Shown: piece after piece, positions 46,562 to 59,910 of the stretch
How the letters are laid out: each line of letters starts with the position of its first letter
Position numbering within the stretch: the stretch's first letter is position 1
NCBI GenBank assembly: GCA_005408345.1
Contig: SEMN01000100.1
Location: 675,001-739,000, forward strand
DNA: 64,000 nucleotides
Source: Macquaria australasica
Taxonomy: Eukaryota > Chordata > Actinopteri > Centrarchiformes > Percichthyidae
Direction: 5' to 3'
Translations under genes and position numbers: made by a program
Notes under the pieces: generated by a model
What the model was told of the DNA's origin: nothing
Database searches by the model: none
What the model saw: only the letters and a program-made list of their open reading frames with translations

Positions 46562-49500
46562 GGCAGCAACACTATCTAATTCTACCAGTGAGACTTAATG
46601 CATGATGTTTAGAAGAGATAGTATAGCGGGGCGGTTTGATAGGCGATTGTGTGAAATCTCGATGTCTGTCTTGACAGTCTGTCAAACTGATAACAGGGCC
46701 CTGCCAGCACAGACAAAACCTACCTGGCAGGTTGGATGTTATTAAAGTGGTGTCTAAGATATATCCTCTTTGTGCCTACACACCAATGTGTACTCCCTGT
46801 GGACTCGAATAAGGAATACCATCCCATGCTGTGTGCAGAGATAAGTGCAGAAACTGAATGGAGAAAGTACTGTATGTGGACTGCTTATACATATTCATGC
46901 ACTGCATATGAAAGACAGAAGAAATATAGATGAACCGTATTCAGATTTGACTGAACAATTCCATACAAACAATATTCACATGGCTCTGCTGCTGGCTGTA
47001 TAATCCTCCCATTCTAATCTAAAAAGTCACTCCAACACAATCTTTAATAATTTTGCTGAAAATGGGGACAGCATGTGTGGGGTTCCCTTTGCATTTCATG
47101 AACACTTTGAAAGAAGATATAGCAGAGGTGAGACAGAAGCAACAAGACAACTGTGGGAGTTTATTGATTAAGTTCAGTCAATTAAAAGAATCCTATCTCC
47201 GGGATTTGCAGAGAAACATGCTGCATTCCTAAATGCTGTGTGTGGACAGAAAGATAGCAATCTGGTGCTCCACATTCCTAAAAAAACATCCTGGGTAATT
47301 TAAGCAGCACATATTGACCCTGTTACACAATGTTTGTATGTCATAGTGCCTCTGCTTCTCTCCCTTGCACAAAAATACCTACACTGAGGCTAGAATTTAA
47401 GCCTTGCATAACAGCTATTCCCCTTTCATTTAAAAAGACCTGGGTATTGAATGTCATTGAATATCTTTTTACTTTAGCATTTGTCAGAGGATCACCATCA
47501 AAACCAGCTAATGTGCCTCTTTGTAGTCAATCTTATGCAACAAGGGTCTCATTCTCTAACATTGTCTCCTTGAAAAAGGGTTTTCAGGCATTGAAAAAGT
47601 GACCGGCCAATGAGGGCAAATCCTGCTTTGGTGCTGTCACGCATCGAGCATTATAGCATTATACTAGCTTTAAACTAAATGAATGAATGATTACAAGTTT
47701 GTTTCCATCATTAAATGTTGCACAAAGAATAATACTGTGATTTCTGTGCTGTGATTGTGTGTGTGATAATGTGTTTCAATTCTTAAAATCTTCTACAGTG
47801 CAAAACTTTAAGCTGTTTAACTGCCAGAAAGCTGGACCCATTGATTTGACATTTCATTTTTTTTGCCTGTGGTTGCAACTTACACACAGCCACACAATCC
47901 TTTGGTAGCCTTGCTGGTCAGCAGCACAGCAGATTTATTTTGAAGCCAAGTGCTCCCCACTGACCTGAAATGAATGCAATCTGTCATGTCCAGATTTCAA
48001 AGTATTTCAAGTTGATTTTTATACCGCAACCTTTACTGACAGTGCATCATACTGTAACGTAATGTTCTTTGGAGTCTCATGGCCAACAGTATTATGTCTA
48101 CAGTATAATAGCGGGTAAAAGAGACATTACAAAACATTTAATCATTTCAACATATTGATCATAATTAACTTAGGACCAAAATCTGAACTTTTCTCCGCAG
48201 CTTATGAACTGCCATTTGCTGTTCCTTGGCTGAATAAACACTGCCATTTCATAATTTCAAGATTGTGCAAAGACCTCAGCCCTTGCAGCTAATGAGCAAG
48301 TCAAACCCAGTACTTTGTACAAACAAAGAATTTTGTTCATGACCTGTAGCTCATTTCATTTGTTGTCTTTTCTGGTTGGATATGACATTTAAAGGTGCTA
48401 TCAGTAAAATCTAAAATAAGCAGCTGTAGGAATCTGGTCTGCAACATTGGCAAAGATGTCCTTCCTCAAAACACCATGTTTTTTTTTCTTCTCTGGCAAT
48501 TTTGTGCGAAAAGCCAGTAAAATACAATCTCCTAGAATAATAGCTTCTATTTATTGGCATGGGCTTTTGAACTTTGCCAAAGTGTGTTGTGAGCAACACT
48601 AAACACTGCAGTTAAGTTTACAAGTAAAACAAGAACAAGCAGGAGAGAACAGCGGTTTAGATCAGTGAAGAATATGTACAGTATGCTTTTGGTCCTCAGT
48701 ATTTGTGAAATCTGCTGATCCACAGTGTTTGGTCACTGAAATGAAAACATTTGTACGCTGGGCCCCCAGAAGCACATAAGTTGAGATGACTATTCTCTCT
48801 GTGTCACCCCTGCTCTACAGTCTAATACTGTATCGTCTCTTAAGCCCAACCCTGCCTGCTTCACTCCACTCCAGAGAAAATTGTGATAAAAATGACTGTT
48901 GTGTAACTGCTATAATAAGACCTTGTGTGTGAATTATTGTGAAATCTTAAAAAGATCACAGGAAGGTCTACAAATAATGTGCTTGTATTTTCACGTACAA
49001 TACATCCTTGGCCATCTCCTCCCAAATGATTTAAGCTGTAAAATATGACTGAATCTTTGTTTTGGTACAGTTTGACAGTGAGATGATACATTTCATTTGT
49101 AAGGGTGAATAAGCCAAAACGTGCATAAATGGAGTGTATCTTTCTGAAAATGTGAATGGGAAAAACGCAGAGAAAGTATTTACGTTCCTCAAATTGTCAT
49201 CATGTCAGGGTGGCCAAGAGGTCAGGCAGGAGAGGAGAGAAAAACATTGTTTGCAGCACTACTTTAGCACTAATAGGTACGGAGTGCTCCAAATACAAAA
49301 TAATAAAACAGATAGGAATTGAACATGCACAAAACAGATGAAAACACAGGCTAGCTTAAATCAAAGTCTCCTTTGTGATTGCCCTTTCTGCACAGCTGGT
49401 GACTTTCTCTTTTATTTATTGGTTCCTGTTGTTGTGCAGAGAAATGTTTATTATGTGACGTCATCCATGTGTGCGTCAAACCCTGCTGAGTAACAAGCAG

Positions 49501-49940
49501 TGAATGACAATGAGCCACTGAGTGAAAATTGTGGCTGAAAGCGCTGCCTATTACAGTTATGGCAATCATTTGCTCTTCTGCAGCTGTACTTTATTTATTA
49601 AGCCTAATAAGCTGCCCTTCAACAACCACAACAGGTTTTTAACAAAATAGTTCTAGGGCAATCAGAGAGCCATCACCAAACATTTGTGTTTTCAAAATTA
49701 CTACCGGTATGTTGGATGTGGTTTTGATGAAGTTACTTCTGAATTCCAGCCTATGGAAAAACAGAGAGAGAGAGCAGCAGGTCCAGCAGAGTGGAGCAGG
49801 TGGAGGTGGAGATATCGATGCTAATTCTGACCTAAATGTCTTTACAAAACAAAGAAAAGTTTAGTTGCAGTCTGCAGTGATTTTACAGTCCATTGATTAA
49901 GTTCAAATTCAAGTTTGTTGTACACAAACCACAATTCCCA

Positions 49941-49962
49941 GACACACACACACACACACACA
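49941..49962 (+). repeat. (CA)n microsatellite
   Basis: About ten ACA/CA units in AT-rich intergenic DNA. Confidence 0.9.
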
Positions 49963-51379
49963 TGGGCAGCTCTGCACATAACGTGTGTTGATGTGGCAGA
50001 TACAGAATGGTTTATCTCATGTTTTGAGGACCACATAAAAAGATCAAAAGCAGAATCAATGTAACGCACACACCGTCAACTTTTTATCTCCAGCCTCAGG
50101 ACTGCTGTCAAGCTTAATAATGAGCACTTATTAAATTCGTCTGTTAGGGTAAAATCCTTTTATTTACCATGCTAACAGAAAATCAGATTGTAGCTGCCAA
50201 AGATGAAATCTTGATGGAGAAAACAAAAACACATTTAAAAGACTACTAATTGAGCAGAAGATTGCTCATCTGCCAGCCGAGTCTTCAGCACCAGGCCGTG
50301 ATAAGAGTCATCTTCAGCCTTCATCTGCAGGCTCGGAAGGAGAAATGTTATTTGCTTTATTACCTGATAGTATGGTCCCAGACGTTGTCAAGACAGCTTT
50401 TATTGCACATAACATAGCATCTCAAAGATTCTTCCAGGTGGTGCCATCAGAGTTGATGTATTGTCAGTAGTGTTGGCATAATGGCAAAGATGTCATTGAT
50501 TTCTACACATAGAATATTTTGTGAATTTTATTTGCATTCAATTAAAGTTTAAAGAGTTGTAAAACATCAAAATTAGTCAAAAACATTAGAAAATTAAAGC
50601 TTCCTCTGTGTGTGACATACTAACTAGAGGCCAAATAGATGCAGTTAATTTCTATGTAGTGGCCATAACTTATATATAAGCTTGCTAGGTAGCTAGCTGA
50701 TCTGCTCAAATCAGCAAGGTGGTTGCAGGTCTAGGGAGACATCATGAGGGTCTCACTGAATGCTAAAGCACACAGTCTGGTTCACAACACACACCTTATT
50801 CATCTGAGGAGGTGGATGGAAAAGTAAGAAGACTATCCATCACCTAGTTAGAGCAACTTGGAGCCCATAGCTGTATGGTTCATGCCAACATTGAAAACTG
50901 ACCTGGAGTCCAAGAAATACCACCAGACATGGGGCACATTATAGACCAAGACGCTGCTGTACAGAGCTCCTGTCTCTCTACTGTCGGTCCACCAAACAGA
51001 GCCACTGACAGGGCCATAGTCCTAGCAGAGTGCACTTGTATGGCCTGTTTCACAAAAGCGATTTGTGAGCACTGAACACATGCAGATCGCAATGTGCAGA
51101 TAAGTTTGCGTGTCCTCGTAAAAAAGCCCCATATGCAAGTACGCTGTTTGTTCTGGTTACAGAAATGTGTCAAAATGAGAGAAACTAGCTCATGTTGCAA
51201 ATCACCGCTTGCATGTTGCAAATTTGGTGAAATGGGCCCCTTGAAAATCAGCGAGTGAGCTTCCACTTTAACAGGTACATTTTTATAATCAGATTTCATG
51301 CATTTTTAAAATAGACACGGAACAATTCCTTTGAAAAATTGACATTAAACAGTGTTAAGTAACAAGACTAAGAGTCTAC

Positions 51380-52110
51380 AGCCATGCTAACAGCTTTGTG
51401 AAGTTGTACTTAGGCACAGTGGTGTTTTGAGCTAAATAGTAATGTCATGTCAGCATGCTAATATGGTCACAATGCCAATGCTAACATGCTCATGTGAAGC
51501 AGGTATAATGTTTACCATGTTCACCATCTAGCCACCATTTCTAATATTGTTTAATTAGCACTAAACACAAAGTACAGCTGAGGCCTGTTAGGAATTTCAT
51601 CGTGGTCTTACAAGTCATAAACCAAAGCACTGTACAGAATAATAATTGGATCTGATGATGGCGCTAGATGAAATGTAATCAAAGTGATTACAAATCAGCC
51701 TAAGGAAGACATGACTGTCTGTACCAACTTTTATGGAAATGCATCTAATAGTTGTTGAGACATTTCACTCTAATCCACAAATGTGAAGCTCTTGGTGGCG
51801 CTCAAGGAAAAGTCAGTAGGACTCATCCTCTGGGTATAGCCATGAATGTCTGTACGCAATTTTGTGTCAATCCATCTAGTAGATGTTGATATATTTCACA
51901 GGAGAAGTGAAAAGGTTTACCTGCTGGTGACACTAGAGCAAAGGTCAGGGGGTCACCAGAGTCATTAGGGCTCATCCTCTAGAGACCATTAATCTCTGTA
52001 CAAACTGTCATGGCAATCCATCAAACAGTTGTCGAGATATTTCAGTCTGGACCAAAGTGGTGAATGGACCAACCGGCTGACAGAAAGACATTGCTTAGAG
52101 CCGCTAGTGT
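51380..52110. repeat. Abundant teleost repeat with three internal tandem units
   Basis: It begins with 'gccatgctaacagct', followed by many GCTAAC/ATGCTAA words. It then has about three diverged units of roughly 125 bp, each containing a form of 'catgaatgtctgtac', 'ggcaatccatc', 'agttgtcgagatatttca' and '(t/g)ggtgg(c/a)gct'. It ends with 'gaccaaagtggtgaatgg'. I recognise it as a high-copy fish repeat but cannot give a family name. Confidence 0.75.
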
Positions 52111-54779
52111 GGCTAATAAAAAAACACTTAATACCTGTGTTTTTCCATACTGTTTGGCACTATTTCCTGTCAGTGGGTTGCATATATAGTTAGCAACCAT
52201 ATTTATAAGTTTCACACTTGTGTTTGTTCACACTCACTGCAGCCATCCAGGACACATCTGAAATATTCAAAGATCTGATGTTGAGCATTATTCATTTTCC
52301 TATCCATCTTACATCAGATATCCAACAAACTGTCTTTTTGTTGAATGATAGAGCACTACACTCATGGAGAGCATACATTCCTCCCTATTCTTCATCCCCT
52401 CCCCCTCAGTCTACATCCCCTCCTGTTCTGGATTCTCTGCTGTTTATCTAAGTAGGAGCAGGTGCTTGCAGAAGAATCCCCCAGGACTTCGTCTTCATAT
52501 GAAGCTTGTTTACCATCCACATATTGGTGCCCTGTTCACTATCAGTGTGTAGCTGCTGCCTTAGTGTGTAGAGGAGAAATAGGGAAAGATGGATTTCTGG
52601 TATCCAAACATTGCAAAACGCAGCATGTTCTATCACTGAAAACAGAATAAAAGAAAGACTGACACTGGCCCATTATCATGTGGTTGACAGTTATATATAT
52701 TATGGAAGTGTCAGCTCATTATCTAGAGGTAGCTTGTCAGTATGGTACAGTTTTTGCCAAATCTACCTTGTTGCTTGATAAATGAGACCATGTTTATTCT
52801 GGGGGGTTTTTTTTGTTTGTTTTTTTGTTTTGCCATTCTTCCTCTCTCCACCATTCTTTCATAACCATCATTATCTTCTACTTTCAGGTTGTACAAAACC
52901 ACAGGTTCAGGACGTCTGTGTCTGACCTGTCGAGAGAACAGACTGTGCTGTGTTTGCTGGGATCCTGGTGAGTCACAAAACATGGGAGGTCCCTTTGTTC
53001 CATTCAGGAGAACCATTGGTAAAGTAATGATTTCACTCTGTATAGAGACTGCATAAATTCACATAATGGGTTTTGCAAATCTCAGAGGTTGCATAGTTTG
53101 TTATACAAAGTATACCGTCTTTCAAATGGAATATTTTTTCCCCGGCTGTTTAAAATGTCTTTGTGTACACCACTCTATCCTAGAGAGAAAAACATGACAA
53201 AATGGTAGTGCAGCCCCAAGAGAACCTTTCAGAATAAATATCTCTTTATTCTGGTGAATTTGAGAAGAAATATGAGAATATTTGGGCCTCAAACCCATTT
53301 AGAATAATCACACACAATGAAGTGTGGATATAGACTTGTTAAATTATTTATCTTTTTAATTTTCTCAAAGACATGCAGGCAAACATTCACACAGGGACTG
53401 TCTTTTTGTGTTAATTCACTTGAATGTCTGCAACATTTCGTCAGTACAAAGCTCCACTGCTTGGGGAGCTGTTTTTGATTCAATTTAGATGAATATTTTT
53501 TTTCATGTTTGTACTGCAATATCACCTTAGCACACATAGACGTTACTACAGCAAACATTTCTGTACGTCATTTTTATCCTTTGAATCCACATCTAAGACA
53601 TTATGTCTTATAGAGAGAAGACGTGGAGTTATGTCAGGCAGTCACAATAATTTGTCACAAAAATTTGTCCAATGGAGAAAATAAATAACTGGCTGTTCAA
53701 GCATGTTCATTATTAAATTTATATAAACTTATGATGTAACTCAACAAACTATACCTTTTCCCCTTTTATTCTGATGTGTGTCTACTGTCTACCATATCTA
53801 GCTGCTGTATCTTTACAATGTATGGTAATATATACGTCTTATATAGGCTGATATTCTAGCAACGAGTCCATTATTGAATCATTAACGCAGCAATACTGTG
53901 GCAGCGATGGTGATAATGAATATGGATGTTGGCGGCATCGTTTCTGTCAAATGGAGGCTTCAGTATGGGCACGCTGGCATGGAGCAAGAAATGTGTTTTT
54001 TGGCTGCTGCTGCATCCCATGTGTCATAGACTTGACAGCTCTCTTTCATCCCCTCCATTTACTGTCATTTCCACTTTTTGTAGCCAAAAAGAATATAAGA
54101 TCAAACAAAGAACAAAAAAAAAATGTGTATGTTAGTTTACGTTCATGTGCTGATTAGATTTGAGAAAAGAGCTACTATACAAAATAAAATTACAGTCTGA
54201 TCACGTCGTAAAGCTCACAATGATAAAACAATTCTCTTATTCTTCAGTACAATGGGGCAGAATAGAGCAGACTACAGAGCAGCCATTGTACTTTAACCAC
54301 ACCACACAGACTGAAACATTTATGATGGTGAAAGCAATCAGACCAATAAAGGCTACTAACAGCCATAGCTACCTTCACCTGTTGTTAGTATTTATGAGTT
54401 GGGACTGTGTAAAGCCTGACAGGGACCGTTATCAACTTGTTGGATGCAGACTACCATGTCTGATGTGCCAAAATCAGAAGGAATACACTTTTGTCATGGT
54501 GATCATTTTGAGCTGTTAAACACCGGAATAAGTAATATGGCTGCAATCCATTAACTGTGCCAGTTCCACAGGCCTGGTAATGATCCTGTTAGCTCACTGG
54601 TATGGCTTGTTGGTAGTGTACCCTTAATTGGAACGGAACAGGTGTGACTAACGACATAAATGTTGGGCTTTTATTTTTTTTATTTTTTTGCATTGACAAG
54701 TCAAAATATCTGTAATGCAAAATGGCTGTCCTCTATTTAATCAGGAAAGTTTCAATGAGAGCAGTGCTTTCTTTTTTAG
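52111..54779. other. Gene-poor intergenic DNA with one candidate exon
   Basis: Nothing recognised except the possible 80-nt exon at 52888-52967. A 'gggggttttttttgtttg' T-rich tract lies near 52801-52830. Confidence 0.45.
52888..52967 (+). other. Candidate orphan exon (80 nt)
   Basis: A pyrimidine-rich acceptor CTTCTACTTTCAG comes directly before 52888 and a consensus donor CTG|GTGAGT directly after 52967. Two frames are open. One encodes the Cys-rich RLCLTCRENRLCCVC, the other NHRFRTSVSDLSREQ. No partner exon was found nearby, so it may be part of a non-coding RNA, a fossil exon or chance. Confidence 0.2.
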
Positions 54780-54980
54780 GAACATCTTGCCGACAGTCAA
54801 ACAGTTACACACATTCACACCTGGAAGCTGCCCAGCACGACCACAATGAGATCTTGGTGGTAATGAGCGAAGATTTCTCCAGCCGGTTCAGGAATCAAAC
54901 CGGCAACCTTCCGGTCATAAGCCAACTTCTCCAAACTTTAGACAACCACACGCTTGACTCGCTTTCCACAGGCGCTCCAT
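54780..54980. repeat. Dispersed fish repeat fragment with B-box-like sequence
   Basis: 'cacacctggaagctgcccag' followed by 'aatcaaaccggcaaccttcc' and 'ggtcataagccaacttctcc' matches a repeat I know from many fish loci. The reverse of the middle part resembles a tRNA B box. The 104-aa open frame at 54722-55036 runs through it and is not supported as a gene. Confidence 0.55.
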
Positions 54981-56951
54981 TCATTCCCCACAGTGTTGCT
55001 CGCTCTTGCTTTCTTGGGTTGTCAACCGTGCAGTGAACTCTTCTGAATACTTCTAGGATGAGGGTTATCATTCATTGTCCATCACGGTCTCAAAAAAGGA
55101 GTTACTGGCTATTCTACAGTATTGACTAAGACACTGGATAATTTTTCTTATGAAAATCTTACCATTAATATTTATTATTTATTCTATTTAAACACATTTA
55201 TGTATTTTTATGTAATTCGTAAATGCATGTTGTAAGAGCTCAGAATCAACAGCAGAAAGATTTTAAATATTCTTGAATCCAAATGCAAATGTGTACTTCT
55301 TAACTATGGTTTTAAACTTGTCAGTGAAATGAAGGGTTTCACTTATGCAGAATATGAAGAGTTAAAAGCTTTCTCAAACAGTGTCTTCCCTTTGAAAAAT
55401 CGCCTTGTGTTCTCTCCCAGTCACATGAATTCTTTAATGTAATTCTCCACACAAATGAGGCAGGAGAAACTCTAGTCTGCAGATCCTGTTTAACAGTGCA
55501 TAGTATTGAGTGTTCACTAATTCAAACGGAACTCAGAAAATTGTGGTTTATTTCCCAACTATTGGGCAAAGAATCTTTTGGAATCTGCAGCACCTTCAGA
55601 AAGTCTTCAACAGCCTTGACTTTTTGTGGTGTTGCAGCCTGAATCCTAAAGCGGTGTTAGATTGATATAGAGTCTAGCTCTGTCAAGCTGTACTGAGGTC
55701 AGACTCTGTCGGCTCAATATCTTATCATGTGGGTTTTTTTTGCAGAGCTTGGGTAGACTCATTTAGGACAGAAGGTAATCTGACTGCCCCGAGATGCCAC
55801 TTCCAATTAGACTATATAAGCAGAAATAAATACTAAACTAAATAATCTCTTTGGTCATGCATTTCTCAGATTTGTCACTGCATTGCTTTTCTTTGTATTT
55901 GCCTCTCTCTCTCTGACTCTTAAAAGAAAAGCAACAAGAGTGCAAACATGGTCTGTATTTGTTTTTTAGAAAGAAAATGTGTAGATGATTTAGCCTCCAG
56001 CTTTTATTGTGTTTTCCGCGACTGAAAGGTTGGCAAATTTACTTTTTAAAAAATGTGTGTAACCTTCCTATTCGAAGGGTTTTAAAAACAGGATTAATGT
56101 AACTCTTCTTGCTTGTAGAAGGACAAGTGAGAGATGACTTGTTTGTGGACAGATATAGCCAAGCAGCCACTTGAGATGCAACAATCACAGTGCAACAATT
56201 CCACAACCAACAAATCAAATTAGATGCTCCCACTTAACCCAGTACTCATCGCAAATATATTACTCACATAACAAATAGTTTCGGTATCTGAATGATTATC
56301 TGGCTAACAGGAACAGAAAACAAATAAATACTCAATTTGATCAACACCTTTACAAGAAAGTTGTCTTTAGTGGGGAGAGTGTTAGAAAGATCAGGAGCAA
56401 TAACTAAAGTTGCTTTTTCCATCATATTTGTAATTAATCAGGGTGTTGTGATCAGTGTTGCAACATATTGACATGAGAAACATTTCTCTTCAAAGATGTG
56501 TGTCCTCCTACTGGCTCAAAAGAAACACTAACAGAAACAGGTCAAAGCCAACTGATGTCAGGTAACCTGGTTGCGTAATGTTTTTTTTTCTCTGTATAGA
56601 ATAACAAGACCATGTCAGCTTTCTAAATGACTGATCACTGGAGCATATGGAAAATAAATCATGTTCTAATATCATGATATAATATGCTGAGATTAATCTT
56701 AGCGAAACAATGGCCAACCTACAAAAAAAAATAGAAAGTAAGGAAAAAAGAAAAATAATGAATGACTTTGAGAGTGAATGTGGAAGGAGACTTGAATGGG
56801 AATGAGACAGGAATGTGAGAGATGGAGCTGTCTGCCACTGACCAATGACTGCATGATGATGCAGTAACCCTAATTATCAGACAACTCATTTAGCCTGACA
56901 GAATGATCCACAGCCTCTGGAAATATATGTGCTGTAACCATAGTGAAACTC

Positions 56952-56984
<33 letters not shown>

Positions 56985-58943
56985 GCAAGGACTATGTCAG
57001 AAACTGCTACTATATTGATCAGTATGTATGCTTGTGTGTATAAAAAGTAGAGAACTAGCAAATCTTCTTATACTTTCTTTGTCTTTCTTTCTTTCACTAA
57101 ATGAAAGAGTCTACATCAATGGAGATCCATAATTTGTATTTTTCTTTGTTTTTGTATTGTTTGTTTGTATTTTAAACTGTGCAACTATTTAAAACTGTTT
57201 AATTCCTCTATAATTTGTTGCAACAAATCATCTTTAGGACAAGAAATTATTCTATTTTGTTTTTAAAAATTATCAGAATTTGCCGGGACCCTTTGTTGCA
57301 TGTCATTCCTTCATTCATTTCCTGTAATCTCTCAACTGTTACCTATCTAATGAAGCCATAAAATACCCAAATAGATAACTGATCAGGATTTGAGCATGTA
57401 ACACATTACACATTACTGTCTGACTACAAGGGTGCCTGTAAACATTTTTCTCCAAATGGTTTTCCAATTTGCACGTGAAATTACAGTTAATTGCAAGACA
57501 AAAGACATATAAGAGATAGCTTGTGGGAAATGTCATTAACTTAGCTTGAAATTTAACAGTTTGGCAAGTAATTAGCAGTCCGTTTGGTATGCATGAGCAT
57601 TGTCTTTGAAAACACTGAAAAATTATGAGCATTGATATGATACTGAAGATAATACATGGGTGTTTTGATGTCAAATGAGTGCTTGTGTGTCATTAACTGT
57701 TGTATTTGCATAAGAGAAAAGAAAATGCACCGGGATATTACAGCCTCTCCTCTACAGGAGGCTGTACTTTTTGTTGGTTTTCATTAAAACCCAAACATAA
57801 AAATGAATGTTGTAAGTGTGAAAGAGACCATCCATTCATACCAGTGTTTTTCAGCCCATGGCATCTCCATTATGCTAATTTCAAAAACACAGTTGTAGCA
57901 CCGGCAGTGATGAATAGCAAATGCCTAATGCTGTATTTTCCTTTATTTCTTTAACAAAGGGTTTAGGACTTCACAAGATTAAACTTCCGCTCTGTTGTTA
58001 TTTTGCATTTATGTGCGGACAGATGATCAAAGGCAGTCATCAGAGCTTTCTGCTCTAACTGCTTAAATCTAACCACACTCTAATACACCATTACTTTTAA
58101 TACTCGGGGCAGATTTTGTATTGTAGCTGCATAACCAAATAGTCTACCAAAAAGTCTATTTTTATTTATTTTGTTGCTCTAAAAACTTTTATTTTTCAGT
58201 CTAACATGCCAAACTTAAAAAACAACAGTTTTTTCATGGCTTGGTTAAGATGTAACAGATCTATTTTGGTAGATTGTAGATGTCCATACACCCTCAGTGC
58301 ACCATCCTACTGGCACTTTCTTTCTTGTATTACTGTTTAATTAATGTATGCAATGAAAAAAAAAATATTTTCATGGTAAAATGCAAACATCTACAAAGAT
58401 CAGCATCTAAAAAATAATACTAAGCTCTGACAATAAACCAGCTTAAACTGAGTAACATTGTTTTTTCATTCAATAAACAGTATTCTTTAAATTGCAGAGC
58501 CTCTCAGTCCAAATACATTCCATGTCTCAGTGTCCTGACACAAGATAAGAAATTGGCATAATGTTGACGCCATCCCTTCAGACAAAATCTGTGGCAGTGA
58601 TAAAGCGTCAGTCAAACATTTTAAAATGTCAGACACATCGATATGAGGCAAGGCGTAGGTGGGAGCCTATTTGTGCCAGAGGGAGTATAATAGAGAGAAC
58701 TTCAGGGGTGGATTTTTCAACTGCTGGAGACACATCACAATGCCTTTTAACACTCAGCCTTGGCCTGAATATCTGAAGAATAAAAAATCAAAGCAATGAA
58801 GCGGTATGATACGTAGATAAAGAGCTTGGTCTTATTACCATTCCTCACCTTTTCTTCTGTGATTGCTTCAACTGCACAATAAATGCCATAACAAATACAG
58901 ACATATTTCCGAACATAATGAAAGAGTTTCACTGATAGATGGA
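54981..58943. other. Gene-poor AT-rich intergenic DNA
   Basis: No supported exon or RNA gene. It contains one CA microsatellite at 56956-56984. Small open frames here have no family resemblance. Confidence 0.55.
56956..56984 (+). repeat. (CA)n microsatellite
   Basis: About 14 CA units. Confidence 0.9.
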
Positions 58944-59047
58944 TTGTTTAACCAGAAACACCGTCGTCTTCTTGCGACAACTCACCTCTCGCGAGATTTC
59001 AGAGCGATACTTCTCCTTGAGTGTGACTTCTGTTTCTGGTTAAACAA
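58944..59047. repeat. Short foldback with perfect 17-bp arms
   Basis: TTGTTTAACCAGAAACA at 58944-58960 is exactly inverted at 59031-59047 (TGTTTCTGGTTAAACAA), enclosing about 70 bp that include TCTCGCGAGA. It may be a tiny MITE or the start of the larger repeat that continues to about 59310. Confidence 0.6.
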
Positions 59048-59289
59048 AAAGGATCTTACTCTTTAACAAAAAGTTCTGTATCTGTAGGGATCTTTTCCAA
59101 AATGTTGTCTGAGCCTGTCAGCGGCAAAAACAAGCACATTTATTGGATGTACTTTGACGGGCGCAGTTGCCCACAAGGACTACGTTGCAGCCATTGCAGC
59201 CTGTTTCGCAGCTGCTGGCTGAGGCGATCTACTGGACCAGTTCCAAAACTTTTTGCACCGTCATTTGCATCTCAAAATATGTGAAAATA

Positions 59290-59910
59290 GGGCCCAGGTT
59301 TAGAAATACCAGAATCACCCTTTAAGCAGCTCCAAGTCTGGTGACAAACTCTCTACTTTTGATTTTATCTCCCTCTCAAGTTCTTTTTCGTGCCTTGAGC
59401 TCTGTCTCATTCATTTCCTTGACGAAGAGCCTCATTCTTCTCTTTTTCTTTGTGGAGCTCTGCTGCAAACCTTTGGTTGCTTTCTTTGTATATAATCTTC
59501 AGCACCTGTAGTTTTTTTGATGGCCCTTCCTGATTTTTTTGGTCGTGTTTTTGTGTTTAAGTGCCTCCACCTCCCTCCGGGGATTTGGCCGCCTGTCTCT
59601 CTCTATCTCTCTCTCTCTCTCTCTCCTGCCGTGTCCAGGTCTCTTTCTGGGGCTCATTTTTCAAATCATCCATGTCTTTGTGGAGAGACTGTATTTCTCT
59701 CTCCTGTCCCTCTAGCTTGGTGACAAACTCGATTGCTTTCTTTTCCTCACAGACGCTGTGGTTCTCAGTACTTTGGAGGTTTAGCCTTTCACTCCTCTTC
59801 TTTTTCTTTTGGCCATCTTCCCACCGTACAGTCCTTGAGCTTCCTGGCCAACTTGTAGATACCCGAGGACCTCTGGCTATCAGCCTTGTCCGTCATGTCC
59901 TCCATGTTTG
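59290..59910 (-). pseudogene. Decayed copy of a coiled-coil protein gene
   Basis: Read on the minus strand, from about 59905 down, an ATG opens MEDMTDKADSQRSSGIYKLA. The likeness to coding sequence then hops between frames through AIEFVTKLEGQEREIQSLHK, an ERER low-complexity stretch, and ESNQRFAAELHKEKEKNEAL. Glu/Lys-rich heptad-like composition suggests a coiled coil. Frame changes and stops show that it is not intact. No introns are visible, which fits a processed copy, but no poly(A) tail was found. The parent gene was not recognised. Confidence 0.4.
59595..59624 (+). repeat. (TC)n microsatellite within the decayed coiled-coil sequence
   Basis: On the minus strand it is the GAGA run that would encode repeated Arg-Glu; its expansion is one source of frame disruption there. 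Confidence 0.85.

Larger units (their letters stand above)
44141..51379. other. Gene-poor intergenic DNA
   Basis: No supported exon in about 7.2 kb. Two less AT-rich, non-repetitive stretches, about 45650-45900 and 50255-50430, could be regulatory. A palindromic ACATGTACATGT run lies near 45600-45622. Microsatellites are at 46535-46561 (GT) and 49941-49962 (CA). The segment near 48391-48600 may be a decayed MITE ('tttaaaggtgctatcagtaa'). Confidence 0.5.

Noticed and set aside
54880..54920. tRNA gene suggested by a B-box-like stretch
   Set aside because: No A box or cloverleaf can be drawn around it; it fits a dispersed repeat.
54722..55036. 104-aa open frame with a fair start context
   Set aside because: It overlaps a dispersed fish repeat and has no recognisable domain.
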